Assembly: GCF_964019385.1 (NCBI RefSeq)
Contig: NC_088643.1
Coordinates: 77,639,626-77,703,625 of the forward strand
Source of the DNA: Sycon ciliatum
Taxonomy: Eukaryota; Porifera; Calcarea; Leucosolenida; Sycettidae
Reading direction: 5' to 3'
DNA: 64,000 nt
The notes below the pieces were generated by a model. That model did no database searches and had not been told where the DNA came from. It saw nothing but the letters and a program-made list of their open reading frames with translations. Each line of letters opens with the position of its first letter. Within the stretch, counting starts at the first letter, position 1. The position numbers were made by a program, and so were the translations under genes. Shown here piece after piece: positions 42,376 to 53,893 of this stretch.

Positions 42376-44282
42376 GGAAATAGCTAGGTGAAAAGTTGTA
42401 AAGCTGTAAAAGAGTTCTGAACGAAAAGTCGCCTGTGAAACAAATTACCATCAGTGCTAGGGCTAAGCCTAAACCACAGCCTTGGGTAAGCGATCAACTC
42501 CGAAGGTTGTTAGAAAGGCGCAAGCACCTCCACGCGAGGGTTTTGAAACATCCCGGAAATGAATCTGTGAAACAACAGTACAGGGCAACAAGGAGGGAAG
42601 GCACACTGTTAAATAGAAAGCTGAGACGAGAGTATTACAACAGGGAGTTTCGAGATGTGAAGAATAAGCCAAGGCAACAGTGGGCGCTTCTAAACTCGCT
42701 CACAGGGCGCAACTTTGTCCGTGAACAACCAAAAGCTACGTTAGGCGATCTGAGTGCCACATTTGCGTCCATTAGCGCAGATCATAAACGAGTCCTTGAG
42801 TACTGGAATGGTGCCAGACGTCTACAAATTGGCTACAGTGTGTCCTGTCCACAAGTCAGGGGACAAATCTGAAGCGTCGAATTATCGCCCCGTTTCACTT
42901 TTGCCGATTGTTTCTAAGATCCTTGAGAAGGTAGTACATCGGCAAATGATTAGGTTCCTTCAAGATCACGCTGAGCTTCGTATTCTCCCAGACGAGCAAT
43001 TCGCCTACCGCAGAGGGCACTCCTGTGAGGATGCGTTAACTCTCGCAGTAAACCGCTGGATGATGAGTGTGGACAAGGGCGAGTATTGCGGGGTTGTACT
43101 CGTGGACATGAGCAAGGCCTTCGATCGGGTACGCCATGAACTACTACTTAACGAGCTTCAAGCTATTGGCATAAGCGGAGTAGCACTACAGTGGTTCTCC
43201 AGCTATCTCCAGGGTCGACGACAACAGGTGAAAATTGGAAATAACAGAGGAGACGAGACACATTGTACACGAGGCGTTCCGCAAGGGTCGGTGCTAGGGC
43301 CTCTGTTATTCTCTTTGTACGTGCGACATGTCCCTGGAGTACTTCGCCACGCAGAGTCCCAACAGTATGCTGACGATATCGCCTTTTATATACACTGTCA
43401 GTCTACTGGAGAACTTCAGCACAAGTTGACAAGTGAGTTGAACAGACTAAATACGTACCTTGGAAGCATTGGTCTCATCTTGAATGCCCAGAAAACGAAG
43501 TTCATGGTGCTTCGGAAGAAGGCTCTGCCTCTTCCGCCGGATCTTACCATTGCATGCGGTGGTGTCGATATTCGACCTTCTGCCACAGCGCGTTATCTTG
43601 GCCTCATTATTGACCAACACCTCACCTTTGAGGATCAAGTCAACCATGTGTGTACATCTGTTTATAAGAAGATAGGAGCATTCCGCCGCTGCCGCCGTAC
43701 AGTAGATCACACAACTAAGCGAATATTTTATTTATCCCTCATCCAATCCACTATTGAATACGCCAGCAACTCGTATGCTCACTGTCTTACACCATCTTTA
43801 TACTCTCGCCTTGTTACTTTAAGTCATATCAGCATGAAACAGGTTTTTGGTCTCCCTCGCCGTACCCCGACTGTCTTTGTTTTGCGGCACGCTAAGTTAT
43901 ACTCCCTCGAATCTCGTCTCAACTTGAGGCTTTTTATTTTTGTTTTCCGCTGTATTCATCAGCTTACAAGTCCTCTTCTTTCCTCAATGTTCACCCTCCA
44001 GTCGGCTGCTACTTGCACCGAGAGGCGCACTAGAGGGCAATCATTCTCTTCACTTTCTTTGCCCGCTGCTACCACTAGATATGGCATGTTCTCCATTTCT
44101 TTCCTTGGCGCTGATAGGTGGAATTCTCTGCCTGTCTCGTGTCGTCAGGTTGAGCATCTATCCGTTTTTGTTTCGCTCTGTAAAGAGCACTTAGGGTTCC
44201 CTGTAACAAGACGGCAACGTCTGTAGGGCCTTCCCTATCAAAATAATAAATTCTACTACTACTACTACTATTCTACTACAAA
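42376..44282 (+). mobile_element. LINE with internal deletion
   Basis: It starts directly after MITE copy C and ends CCTATCAAAATAATAAATTC + (CTA)n. It contains two overlapping frames described below. It is related to the LINE at 47132-48867. Confidence 0.85.
42435..44226 (+). pseudogene. LINE endonuclease-RT linker plus RT, broken
   Basis: The first frame (42435-42872) has the linker typical of Jockey/CR1-like ORF2 (PWVSDQLRRLLERRKHLH, then YYNREF). The second (from about 42754) resumes inside the RT: SNYRPVSLLPIVSKILEKV, DMSKAFDRV, GVPQGSVLGPLLF, and catalytic YADD near 43369. Near 42800 the linker passes straight into RT sequence in another frame, so part of the fingers region has been deleted. 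Expected N-terminal endonuclease is absent. Confidence 0.85.
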
Positions 44283-44299
44283 AGTAAATGAACCATAGG

Positions 44300-44350
44300 G
44301 TTATTATTATTATTATTATCAAATTTTTGATAGGGCAATCCCCACAGGCC
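44300..44350 (-). repeat. LINE 3'-end stub
   Basis: (TTA)n followed by TTTTTGATAGGGCAATCCCC + ACAGGCC matches the 3' end of the LINE at 47132 (minus strand). It is a severely truncated insertion of about 50 bp. Confidence 0.75.
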
Positions 44351-44353
44351 TAA

Positions 44354-45759
44354 AGCTGTGTTCACAACTGGCGCGTGGACGCAGTACGCTTGCGGTTCAT
44401 GCGCCCCCAAACGCGCGCTCAGCCTTTCACAAAAAAACAGCAATCCGAGTCGTATTTAGCGCGTGCGACACCTTCGAGTACTAATTTTTTGACCCCGCCA
44501 GTCAAAGTGACTGGCATGTACGCTGATACGCGCCTGATACGCGCTGAAAATTCCAACATGTTCAGGGCTCACAGTAGGCATGCAGGATCGACAAAAGCGT
44601 CGTGCGAGGGCGGGTTTGGTGCACGTGAGTCGCGTGACCCCGGGAGAGTACCGATCGTGTGTACATCCCACACAGAAAAGAGAAAGAACCCGAGTTGTAC
44701 TTGTACCATGTGTACTGCTCTCGTAGTTTTAGAGCCGATGTTCGCGATATTTTGGAGGAGAAGGCGAAACGCAACCTGTGCTAGTCCCAGTAAAAACAAC
44801 ATGCCATGTTCGACCAAGAGCTGATCCTACAATGAGCGATCGTGATGATTCCACAGGTAAGAAGACAAACAAACGAGTCAGAGCTCGCCAGGCAGGTAAC
44901 GCCGAGAACATGATGATACCACACGGAGCTGGTGATCGGATGGAGGTGAACGGGACCAGCAAATCCACCGGGCGTTTGTCGAGGGCCACTGAAGACCAGG
45001 TTTCCCAGGGTGCCAGTTCCTCCATGATGGCGAACTGCGCTGCCACAAGAACTCCAGCGAGAATGAAAGCACAGCAACCAACGCCGCGGGCGAACTGAGG
45101 AGAGAACACTGAACAATCTGTGCACAATGATTTTCTCTTCGACGGCACGCGTTGCTGTTCTGCTGCATGCATGCGTTTTTCTTGTTGTTTGATCTTCACA
45201 CATTTTCGCGCAAGCGGTTGCGCGCCGCTGGGACTCGGGGTTACTAAAATTAGTACAGAGCATCTCCCCCTTGGTCGATTTGGACAATCTATGGCTCAAA
45301 ATTTTCAGGAGACCCTGGCAAAGAAATTTACCGAGACGTTTCTGGATATTCCTTTCGAATGCTGTACTATATCTCACGAAGTTTACGCATATGCTCTGGC
45401 ATACCCGTGTGAGTAATGAAAATTTGTTTCGGTAAATCTTTTGGAACACCTGTCAACTGTGCCTGGGCCAAGTCTCAGCTTTGTAGAACCAGGCTGAAGT
45501 GCTGCTAACTCCTTCAAACACCCCCTACTTCGAGCAAAAATGCGACGAAATGCTGACTGCTGATTGGCCAAGCTGGCATTTTGGAGCACGTGCACCGCCC
45601 CCATCTAATCGACGCTTTTCTACGCAACTGTGAGCCCTGATGTTGGAAGTTCCATTTCGGCGCGTTTCAGTACGCATGGCGCCCCAAAAGCCAGCAAAAA
45701 TACGCACAAACGCGTGCTTTCACGCGTACACGCGCCACGCGCCAGTTGTGAACACAGCT
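44354..45759. mobile_element. TWA-target MITE, family 2, copy A (interrupted)
   Basis: AGCTGTGTTCACAACTGGCG at the left and its complement at the right are flanked by TAA (44351-44353 and 45760-45762). Compared with copy B it carries an extra 1,077-bp insertion (44563-45639). Confidence 0.85.
44563..45639. mobile_element. hAT-like element nested in copy A
   Basis: The ends CAGGGCTCACAGT and ACTGTGAGCCCTG are inverted. ATGTT flanks both (44558-44562 and 45640-45644). The empty site is visible in copy B. Frames inside (for example 44832-45098 +) show no transposase domain. Confidence 0.8.
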
Positions 45760-45762
45760 TAA

Positions 45763-46077
45763 AGCTGTGTTCACAACTGGCGCGTGGACGCGGTACGCTT
45801 GCGGTTCATGCGCCCCCAAACGCGCGCTCAGCCTTTCACAAAAAACAGCAATACGAGTCGTATTTAGCGCGTGCGACACCTTCGAGACACCTTCTTTGAC
45901 CCCGCCAGTCAAAGTGACTGGCATGTACGCTGATACGCGCCTGATACGCGCTGAAAATTCCAACATGTTGGAAGTTCCATTTCGGCGCGTTTCCGTACGC
46001 ATGGCGCCCCAAAAGCCAGCAAAAATACGCACAAACGCGTGGTTTCACGCGTACACGCGCCAGTTGTGAACACAGCT
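45763..46077. repeat. TWA-target MITE, family 2, copy B (empty site)
   Basis: It is a 315-bp intact copy whose centre (CCAACATGTTGG) is the uninterrupted target of the hAT-like insertion in copy A. It shares TAA with copy A. Confidence 0.85.
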
Positions 46078-46092
46078 TTAAAGGCCTTTAGA

Positions 46093-46166
46093 GGCTGTGT
46101 TTACATGAGGCGTTTCAACCCGGGCTGAACTCGACCCGGGTTGAAATTTCTCATGTAAACACAGCC
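46093..46166. repeat. 74-bp mini-MITE, family 1
   Basis: GGCTGTGTTTACATGAG and its complement are joined by only about 40 bp of TTCAACCCGGG-type palindrome, so this is a deletion derivative. Confidence 0.8.
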
Positions 46167-46195
46167 TTACAGGGTACCCTAGAAATGAAAGTACT

Positions 46196-46624
46196 GCTGT
46201 GTTTACATGAGAAATTTCAACCCGGGTCGAGTTCAGCCCGGGTTGAAAGTCTGTACGACAGACAAAAGAGGTGAGCGTTTACATGAAGACAGTTGACCCG
46301 GGTCGAATACTGATATGCCGCCAAAAGTCCACTTCTACAGTCCTGTATGGTCACGTGAATCCGTTCGCGCGAAATTTGCATCTGCAGTCTGTTCAAACCT
46401 GGCGCGAGATACGCACAGAAGTACGTTTGTACGATTTTCTTGACCCGGGTTGATTTCAACCCTCCCCTTGGGGGGAGGGTTGAAATCAACCCGGGGCGAA
46501 ATTTCAACCCGGGTCAAGCGCAATGCGTCATGTAAACGCGCCATTCACTTTGTGCACATGGCGGGTTGAAATCTGACCCGGGTCGAACTCAACCCGGGTT
46601 GAAACGCTTCATGTAAACACAGCC
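46196..46624. repeat. TWA-target MITE, family 1, copy G
   Basis: GCTGTGTTTACATGAGAAA at the left and CATGTAAACACAGCC-TTA at the right. It has the same internal order as copy C. Confidence 0.8.
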
Positions 46625-47131
46625 TTACGGAATAGATGCAGGGAAGAGCATAAGCGGACTGCAGGTTGAACTAGGTGAAAGTATTAGTTGTAGGTTTGTA
46701 CAGATGTTTTTGGTTGGTTCCAGAAATTTCTGGAACCAACCAAACCAAATCACCTGGTCACCACGCCAGCAGGCGACAACTTTCACACCAAGGTTCAACT
46801 CGAGTTCAACTCGAGTGACAGGACTGCACCCAAAAAAGGTCAAACAGGCTAGTAAGTTGTACCCTGCAGGCACGGTGACCAGGTGACTGGCGTACGCAGG
46901 AGCACGTGACCGCTTGTTCAACCATGTTCGATTGGGAATAAAGGCGGAACGCTGCATCGCAGCCTTTTCGGACCAAAACCAGTCGACTCAGCGTCCAAAA
47001 GACTACAACATATGGGCCAATCGCAGTCATCCGTGCTTTTATAAGAACGAAATGGCGCTTTTAGTGACATTTTGCATACAAATCCCCATCTCGTAGGGCG
47101 CAGTCACCCAGTTTCGGTGGAAGTGCGCGAG

Positions 47132-48867
47132 TTATTATTATTATTATTATTATTTAAATTTTGAATAGGGCAATCCCCACAGGCCTAAGGCCTTTTTACA
47201 GGGTACCCTATGTGGTCACGTATAGATTTGCGGAATAGTGAAAGCGAGGAGCAAGAGCGAATGTCAGCTGGAAGAGAATTCCAGCGGTCAGAAGCCAGAA
47301 AGCTCAAAGCGAATAAGCCATAACGAGTGCGTGCTTTAGGCAGAGCAAGTGAATCTATGGACTGGGAACGTGTATGGGCAGCTGTGCGTGTTGTGGCAGA
47401 ACGAAGGCAGAAGCAATCAGAGAGCAGAGTGCTACACATGCCACGTATGGCCCGAAAGACAAGAATATACAGTTTAAGCTGATAGCGCAGTGCAATAGGA
47501 GCAAGGCCATATCTGGTGTGTAAGACTGAAACATCATAGTGCCAAGGGAAACCAAAAACAATCCTAACAGCGCGGTTAGCAATACGAGTTAGTCTATCAT
47601 GTTGTGTGGTGTGAAGGCAGTGTACAAACGCATTAGAACCATATTCGAGGAGTGCTTGAATAAATGAGCAGTAGAAGGTCTTTCTCGCAGCCGGTGTCAG
47701 ATTGTCCCTGATCTTCCGGAACATGGCAAGTTTTGTTCCGACCTTTTTCTCAACTTCAGTGACATATGAGGAGAATGATAGATGTTCGTCAATGGTGAGG
47801 CCAAGATACTTCACCGTTGGTGTTGGGGATATGAGGACATCGCCGAGCCGAAGGCAGATGTTAGGAGGAACACATTTTGTTTTTTGTCTTATGATGATAA
47901 ATTGAGTCTTGGAGTTATTAAGATTGAGACCTCGGTCACGTAGGTACTCTCTGATGACAGATATGTCAGCAGAGAGATCATCAGTGAGTTTCTGCAAGTT
48001 TGTGCCTGCCTTATACATAGACACGTCGTCTGCAAATTGCCGAACCTTGCTCGTGATGGTACATGATGGCAGAGCTCGGACAGATAGGTTAAAGAGGGCA
48101 GGACCCAATGTTGACCCTTGAGGTACACCTCTTGTAGGTGTGTACTGTTCACCTTCCTGATGCTTCGTGACTACTCGTTGGCGACGGTCACATAGGAAAC
48201 TAGCTATCCATTGCAGTGCAGTACCACCGACACCAATAGAGAAGAGTTCTTGAAGAAGGGAGGCATGATTGACTGTGTCAAATGCTTTGCTGAGATCGAG
48301 AAAAGCAGCGACAACAAATTGGCCCTTGTCTAGACATGCTTGCCAGTCGTTTGTTGTCGTGGCTAAAAGATCTTCGCAGGAATGCTGCTTGCGGTAGGCG
48401 AACTGTTCATTCGGCAACGCGTTCGGAAATGATTCACCTTGTATGTGCGACATGATCTGCTCATACGCGCACCTCTCCAGCAGCTTGGAAGCGATCGGGA
48501 GGAGGGAAATAGGTCGATAATTACTGGGATCAGATGAACTCCCGCGCTTGTGAATTGGACGAACGTTGGCAATCTTGTATAAAGAGGGAAAAATACCTGA
48601 TCTGAAAGAGATGGTGAAGAGCTGGGCAAGAGAGGGAGCGATTTGTTTCTGGAGGAGTTTGTAGATGGACGGAGGTATTTTATCTGGACCACTTGCTTTG
48701 TGGCTGTCAAGGCGTTTCAAATGGGACACTATGGTTGCTGCTGACACCGGTTCAAACTCAGTGAGGGACGGCTCTGGCATTGGTCCGATCGGTAGTTTGA
48801 TACCTGTGCCTGATCGTGAGGGTGCACTCGAAGCGCGCTGTGGAGCGGTCGGTGATACGTTGAGGTG
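47132..48867 (-). mobile_element. 5'-truncated LINE inside the foldback
   Basis: The 3' end is at the left, with a (TTA)n tail and AGGGCAATCCCCACAGGCC. The 5' end is cut near 48867. The possible target duplication is only GTT. Confidence 0.85.
47185..48780 (-). CDS. LINE reverse transcriptase, 531 codons
   Basis: The frame is open from the linker to the natural C-terminus. RT landmarks are HKASGPDKIP, SNYRPISLLPIASKLLERC, DLSKAFDTVNH, RGVPQGSTLGPALF and the catalytic FADD near 48025. The C-terminus has the LxxRxGLxPIxxR-type region shared with the 42435-44226 element. The endonuclease is missing through 5' truncation. The intact frame implies a fairly young insertion. Confidence 0.9.
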   Translation of the reverse strand: MPEPSLTEFEPVSAATIVSHLKRLDSHKASGPDKIPPSIYKLLQKQIAPSLAQLFTISFRSGIFPSLYKIANVRPIHKRGSSSDPSNYRPISLLPIASKLLERCAYEQIMSHIQGESFPNALPNEQFAYRKQHSCEDLLATTTNDWQACLDKGQFVVAAFLDLSKAFDTVNHASLLQELFSIGVGGTALQWIASFLCDRRQRVVTKHQEGEQYTPTRGVPQGSTLGPALFNLSVRALPSCTITSKVRQFADDVSMYKAGTNLQKLTDDLSADISVIREYLRDRGLNLNNSKTQFIIIRQKTKCVPPNICLRLGDVLISPTPTVKYLGLTIDEHLSFSSYVTEVEKKVGTKLAMFRKIRDNLTPAARKTFYCSFIQALLEYGSNAFVHCLHTTQHDRLTRIANRAVRIVFGFPWHYDVSVLHTRYGLAPIALRYQLKLYILVFRAIRGMCSTLLSDCFCLRSATTRTAAHTRSQSIDSLALPKARTRYGLFALSFLASDRWNSLPADIRSCSSLSLFRKSIRDHIGYPVKRP

Positions 48868-48988
48868 TTCGATTGGGATTCAAGTAGGAAGGGAGCGTCT
48901 CAGCTTCCTCGGACCACGACCATTCGACTCAGCACCCCGAAGACTACAACTGGTGAAATTTTAATTTTTGCCTTAACTTCCCCTTTAA

Positions 48989-49095
48989 TATTATTATAGG
49001 ACATCCCCCACAAGTTCAGCGTTTGCTTGTGAATTTGGTATTCCTTTTGCATAATTGTCTTGTACTTCCACAAAGCTCCCAGTCAACATCACACA
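48989..49095. other. Short intergenic stretch
   Basis: AT-rich, with a TATTATTATAGGACATCCCCC fragment like another LINE tail. Confidence 0.35.
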
Positions 49096-49169
49096 TACCG
49101 TATTTTCCGGGGTATAAGCCGCACTTTTTTTTCGCTAAAAATCGGACCAAAATCGCCCCTGCGGCTTAA

Positions 49170-51352
49170 GGTGGCAGGCTACCTTCGGCGCCTGCCGATA
49201 ACATACATGCATTCAAATGTCTGTAACATTGGCATCCCTCATTATTTTTGCACCAAATTTTCTACACATGCTGGTCAGATAATAAAGAACACTTGAACAA
49301 CCACCACACATGCATTTTGACTTGGAGAACAGGATGCTGGACACACCAAACAAGAATATCGCAAAAATGCGGTCAACAAATTTTTGGTACAAGTTTTCTG
49401 CAAGGATTTTAGCAATAGCCAGATACTTATGTTACATAATGAGTGTTCTTGCTCAGTACTAGATGCTCACGAAGAGATTTATGCTTCTAGATGTAAAGAA
49501 TCTGGCTGACACACACATAAAGAAATCACGTAAAGAACGCGCCGTTGGTCCAATTATCTTTCTGTGCCCATACGTCAGTAGATGTGACAAAATCTTCAAA
49601 AGTAGAGACGTGAGCACCTTGCAAATTTGACGTAGATATGAATACATATATAGTTTACTGGATTTGGACATACCAAACTGGAGATATGGTGTACCAAAGG
49701 TCACACGGTACCCCCCAAAAAGGGCAACTTTTAGCACTCAAAACCCACCAGGACAGTACGTAACGCCTTCCGTCTCTTTGGCCTTGTCTGCATAACCCTT
49801 TTTGAAATCCCTTCGAATCACCATCGCCAATGTAGGATGTGTAGCGAAGGCCATTGAGAGCCTCAGATCGATTCCAAATCTTCACTACTGCTGCAGTCTC
49901 CATGGCTGGTGTTGAGACATTGGTGTTGATGTCGCAGCTGTCAGCATGTGCAGCCTTCCAGGTGGCAAACTCCGCTGCCGTGACTGTCTTCGTGTCGCGT
50001 TTGTTGTCCCAAACCTTGCAATGGTTGCAATGCTTCGATAACACCTCCACATCCACCACCTTGAGTGTGTCGTACGCAATTCCTGTTTGGACACCAAACA
50101 CAGAAGAGTACCCACGCCGCATCCATGTGCCGTCAGTGCTTACGCCACGTGTGACGGATGGTCAGATCCACTCGCTTGCCGCATAGCCAGTAACTCTGCA
50201 GCATGGTGCCGCATGCTATTTGTCCCAACTTCAACTGCTGCATCATGCAATGCTGAACAGTGAGACTGGAACGACCGTCCGTACATGGGCTCAGGCATAT
50301 CCATGATGGCACAGAACATCCTCAGTGCTTCTCTTCCCTTGCCAATCATCCGCATGGCCATTGCTGAACGTCTGTTCACATCATAAAATCGCATTGGTGT
50401 ATGTTTTTCAGCAAGGCGGCCCTCAAATACATGCCCACAATGATCGCAGGTAAGCTCAAGAATTGGGGCTGGGCCATATCGAGTCGACTCCTGGACGAGC
50501 AATGACCCAGTCTTGCAGTTGGCACAGACACATGATGAGCCAAGAAGACGTGTCAGGGATGGCAAGTGGACGATTCTGCTACCACTGTTGTGCTCGTCCG
50601 AACTGTCATCATCATCATCATCATCAGACTCGTCGCAGGACATAACCTCATCGCTTGAATCACCAGTACAAGAATCAGATGCCACGGAAGATTGATTTGC
50701 AACATCCACAGATGCTGCGACGAATACGTCCAAATCACCATCTTCAGTTGTGGGCTCTTCACGAGCCAAGACAGTCCTTTTCCGCGGGGGAAGGCACTTC
50801 TTTGGCCTGCTGAGAACCCTGCTCTTGCGTTTGTTACCCATGGCAGATGATCCACCACGGCTTACGTCTCCAGCAATGTCAAAACAAAACTGACAAGGCT
50901 TGATGAAACAAAGAAAGCTACAACAATTATTTTGCTTTGCATGCTGACACTTCGCTGACAAAATTTATTTTGATGTCAGCTGACTGTCTACCACGCGTAC
51001 GTCATGAAGGGCAGCCATTTTGGAAATGATTGCCACGGCAACGGATCACAGAGGATGCCCGCTAGCTCGCGTCAAAAAATTAGAGCGCTAGCGCTACGAT
51101 CGAAATTGATGAAAATAGCGCAAAAATGACTTTGGTGAAAATTTTAATTGTTTTTGCAATTTCATGCAATTTATTTCATATTCAATTTTGTAATTGTCGC
51201 ACTTACAATCCACTATAACTCCGGAGCCACTGGACCGATTGACCCAAAATTTTAAATTCTAATGCTTTGTGGCTACCCCAATGAGAAAAGTATCACAGTT
51301 AACCTCAAATCAAAAATTCGATTTTTCCCAATTCTGAAGGTAGCCTGCCACC
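49170..51352 (-). mobile_element. Kolobok-like transposon 1
   Basis: Perfect 17-bp TIRs GGTGGCAGGCTACCTTC are flanked by TTAA on both sides (49166-49169 and 51353-51356). The TTAA target plus the transposase type indicates the Kolobok superfamily. It is 2,183 bp, with one broken transposase gene. Confidence 0.8.
49738..50961 (-). pseudogene. Kolobok/Mutator-like transposase 1, frameshifted
   Basis: The N-terminal frame (50961 to 50140) has an acidic stretch, C-x2-C pairs (CVCANC, CDHCGH) that look like a zinc ribbon, and YDVNRRSAMAMRMIGKG. Near 50128 a one-base loss changes frame. The next frame (50122 down) has MRRGYSSVFGVQTG, VLDVEVLSKHC-like sequence and YIGDGDSKGFQ, the core of the 'Mutator-like transposase' family (domain name from memory). 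After GDGDSK the sequence jumps to a C-terminal tail ending TYCPGGF, as in transposase 2, so part of the catalytic region is deleted. Not functional. Confidence 0.8.
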
Positions 51353-51355
51353 TTA

Positions 51356-51787
51356 AGCGGGATTCACAGAAGCTTTTTTGCGATGCGACACGCGATGCGA
51401 CAGGCGCGAAACCGGGAAAACCCCAAATCGCAGCCATGTCGCACCCGGGTACCCCACGCAACTGACGCAACTGGGCCATCGCATGCCATCGCAGAAGTTG
51501 AGCTTGGCTCAACTTTTGCGATGCGATGCGATGCGACAAGCGATTTGGTGTACGATTTTGACCTTTTCTACAGCAAAGTTGTACAAAGGTGCAAGAATTG
51601 CCTATAAATTTTTACAAGTTGTGTCAAACCGCGCGAATATCATGGTGACGTACCCAAATCAGCAAAACTTTGTCGCATCGCTGACTTCTTCTGTGAATGG
51701 TATTTCGCGAGTTCGCATCGCACGCATCCATCGCAGATCGCGTCGCATCGCGTGTCGCATCGCAGAAAAGCTTCTGTGAATCCCGCT
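51356..51787. repeat. TTA-target MITE with repeated GCGATGCGAC
   Basis: AGCGGGATTCACAGAAGCTT at the left and its complement at the right are flanked by TTA. Multiple 'gcgatgcga' words inside. It starts one base inside the TTAA of Kolobok 1. Confidence 0.8.
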
Positions 51788-52839
51788 TTAGGCCAAGTAA
51801 AAAAAAAAGCTAGATGATCGTCCCCAGGGAGTCGTCAAATACCGGGAGTGGAAACGAGATGCGCGAGCGTGATCCATGCTCGCCTCGCGCTGGAGCACGC
51901 CGATTTTTTTCAAATAATCTTTTTTGTGCCACATTCACCAATTCCGCGGGATTTTCAAAATAACAAAATTTATTTTGGTTCTTCCTGCAAGCGGAGCAAT
52001 TTAGACGTCTCCATAAATAAACCTTCTCGTCAGATTTCCGCTTCCCTTTTGTAGTATTATCACTCTTCGTCGTAGATTCGTCGGCAGTGCATGGTCATGC
52101 TGGATAGGGAGATATCGGTAGCCATTTTACGGCTGATGTTTTAGGAACTTGGGCGAGAGGTGAGTAAAACCAAGCTTTATCGAGTGAATACTTCTATCAC
52201 GGAATAGCTTTGTTTTGGTTTGTTACACACGCATGCTGCATGTACAGAGCATTCGATTTATCAACCTGCAGTCAAGTATAGACCCAGGGAAGCTTCTGTT
52301 GCAAGGGCCATCCACTTTATGTGAAACTCGTAAAAAGAAATGCAATGGTAGATTTAAGAAACTATGTGATGGTCAGGAATCAGGATACACATGGCATTCT
52401 CTACCTGGATGGATACTTGTGACAATTTTAATATAGAAATACTGCGCTGTTTTCCGTGTGCGTTTTGTCCAGACCTGGACACCACATCAGCTGTGTTTTC
52501 AAGTTTAATTTGCGGTACATTAGTGGCAAGAAAGCCGTCCATCATGCCAGCATCATCCGCAGCAGCAACAGCAGCAGCACCCCAGCCCACCGCCATAGTC
52601 AACTGCACTGCAGAGACACCTAAAAGATACCATGGTGGTTGGTGTGTTGTTGCGGTGAGAAGAGAACTGGGAGCTAGCAGAAAGCCTGAGTTAACTAGCC
52701 TCAAGCCGGTGTTGGCGACTTTCGGCCATGAAATTCTGGCCAACATGTCTCCGAATCTACCAAACTTTGAAAAGATAATTGAATCTGAGACACATGAGCG
52801 CATCCACCGTGTGTGTGCATGCACAGTGTGGGCATGTCA

Positions 52840-52840
<1 letters not shown>

Positions 52841-52892
<52 letters not shown>

Positions 52893-53110
52893 TGTGTGCT
52901 GCCAAAGATGGCTCTCTCGTCGTGCCGATTGAATATGGTCCCTGATCTCTTGGCAGACTGCCGACTTTCTGCCGTCGCTTCCATGTTGTTGGCCCCGCAA
53001 GGGGACAGGTGACCGTAATGGCAGTGTTTACCAGGACCCGGTGTGTGTGTGCATGCATGCATGCATTCCAGTGTGTGTGAATGTGCGTGCATGCGCAGTT
53101 CGTGCATGCC
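52841..53110. repeat. (TG)n microsatellites
   Basis: A TG run at 52841-52897 and scattered TG/GCATGCATG at 53040-53170. Long His/Thr or Cys/Val frames here are artefacts. Confidence 0.9.
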
Positions 53111-53893
53111 GTGTGTGTGCATGTGCAGTTTGTGCATGCCAATGAGTGCGTGCGCACCCGTATATTGGTGCGTGCATGTACACATGCGTAACTGCTGACA
53201 CCCAAAGTAGGCAAAGAGAAGCGAGACAGAAAGAGAGAGGGATTTAGAACAGTTTAATTCGGTGTGCATTGTCAATTCCGTGATACTCGCCACAACCGGC
53301 CAAATCTGCAATTGGATTCTCAGTGTTGGTGGTGCATATACGTTGTCATGCTTCCTCTTGACATGAGACATACTGAAAGCGGTGATGTTCTCTTACACTG
53401 AAGAAGAAAATAAGAGAAATTCCTTGACTTTATAATAATGTGGTCGTCATTAAAAAACGATAATGTTTTAGAAACGAAGGGTCCCTCAAAAAGTCAGTGG
53501 CATATCATCTTACACCGAGAAAATTCACAGGTAGCACCTATATGGAAAGGACAATGGTTACGAGAAGTTTTTTCGTGGGTCGAACCAAGTGGCTTTGATT
53601 ACTGAGGCTGAGCTATTTTCCTCGATAAATTACATCAAAAGTCACGTCACTATTCGCGCGTGAATCGGGCCTCCAGTCAAACATCGCAACACTGCGATAA
53701 CGCCTACCGATAAATTAGGTGTCCTCCTACTATCAAACGAGCAGACCACTGCAAATATCTCTGTATACACGTTCTGATGGACGCTTTCTCCCAAAAAATA
53801 CTCAAGGCTACTCTAAATTGCATTTGACGACGCTGAGGTACTCAAGGCACTGCAAAAATTTTGCGCGAGGCGAGCATGGATAATCAAGATTAA

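Larger units (their letters stand above)
46743..48988. mobile_element. Foldback element, copy 3, split by a LINE
   Basis: 46743-47131 is spacer plus the start of the right arm. 48868-48988 is the remainder of that arm, ending ACTTCCCCTTTAA. Read across the gap, GTGCGCGAG and TTCGATTGGG rejoin exactly as in copies 1 and 2. The left arm is missing. A small perfect hairpin (46709-46742) abuts it. Confidence 0.85.

Noticed and set aside
44729..45449. Frames of 149-222 codons within the hAT-like insertion
   Set aside because: They overlap on opposite strands, have no recognisable domain and are absent from the paired empty copy.
52701..53371. His/Thr- and Cys/Val-rich frames
   Set aside because: They are translations of (TG)n repeats.
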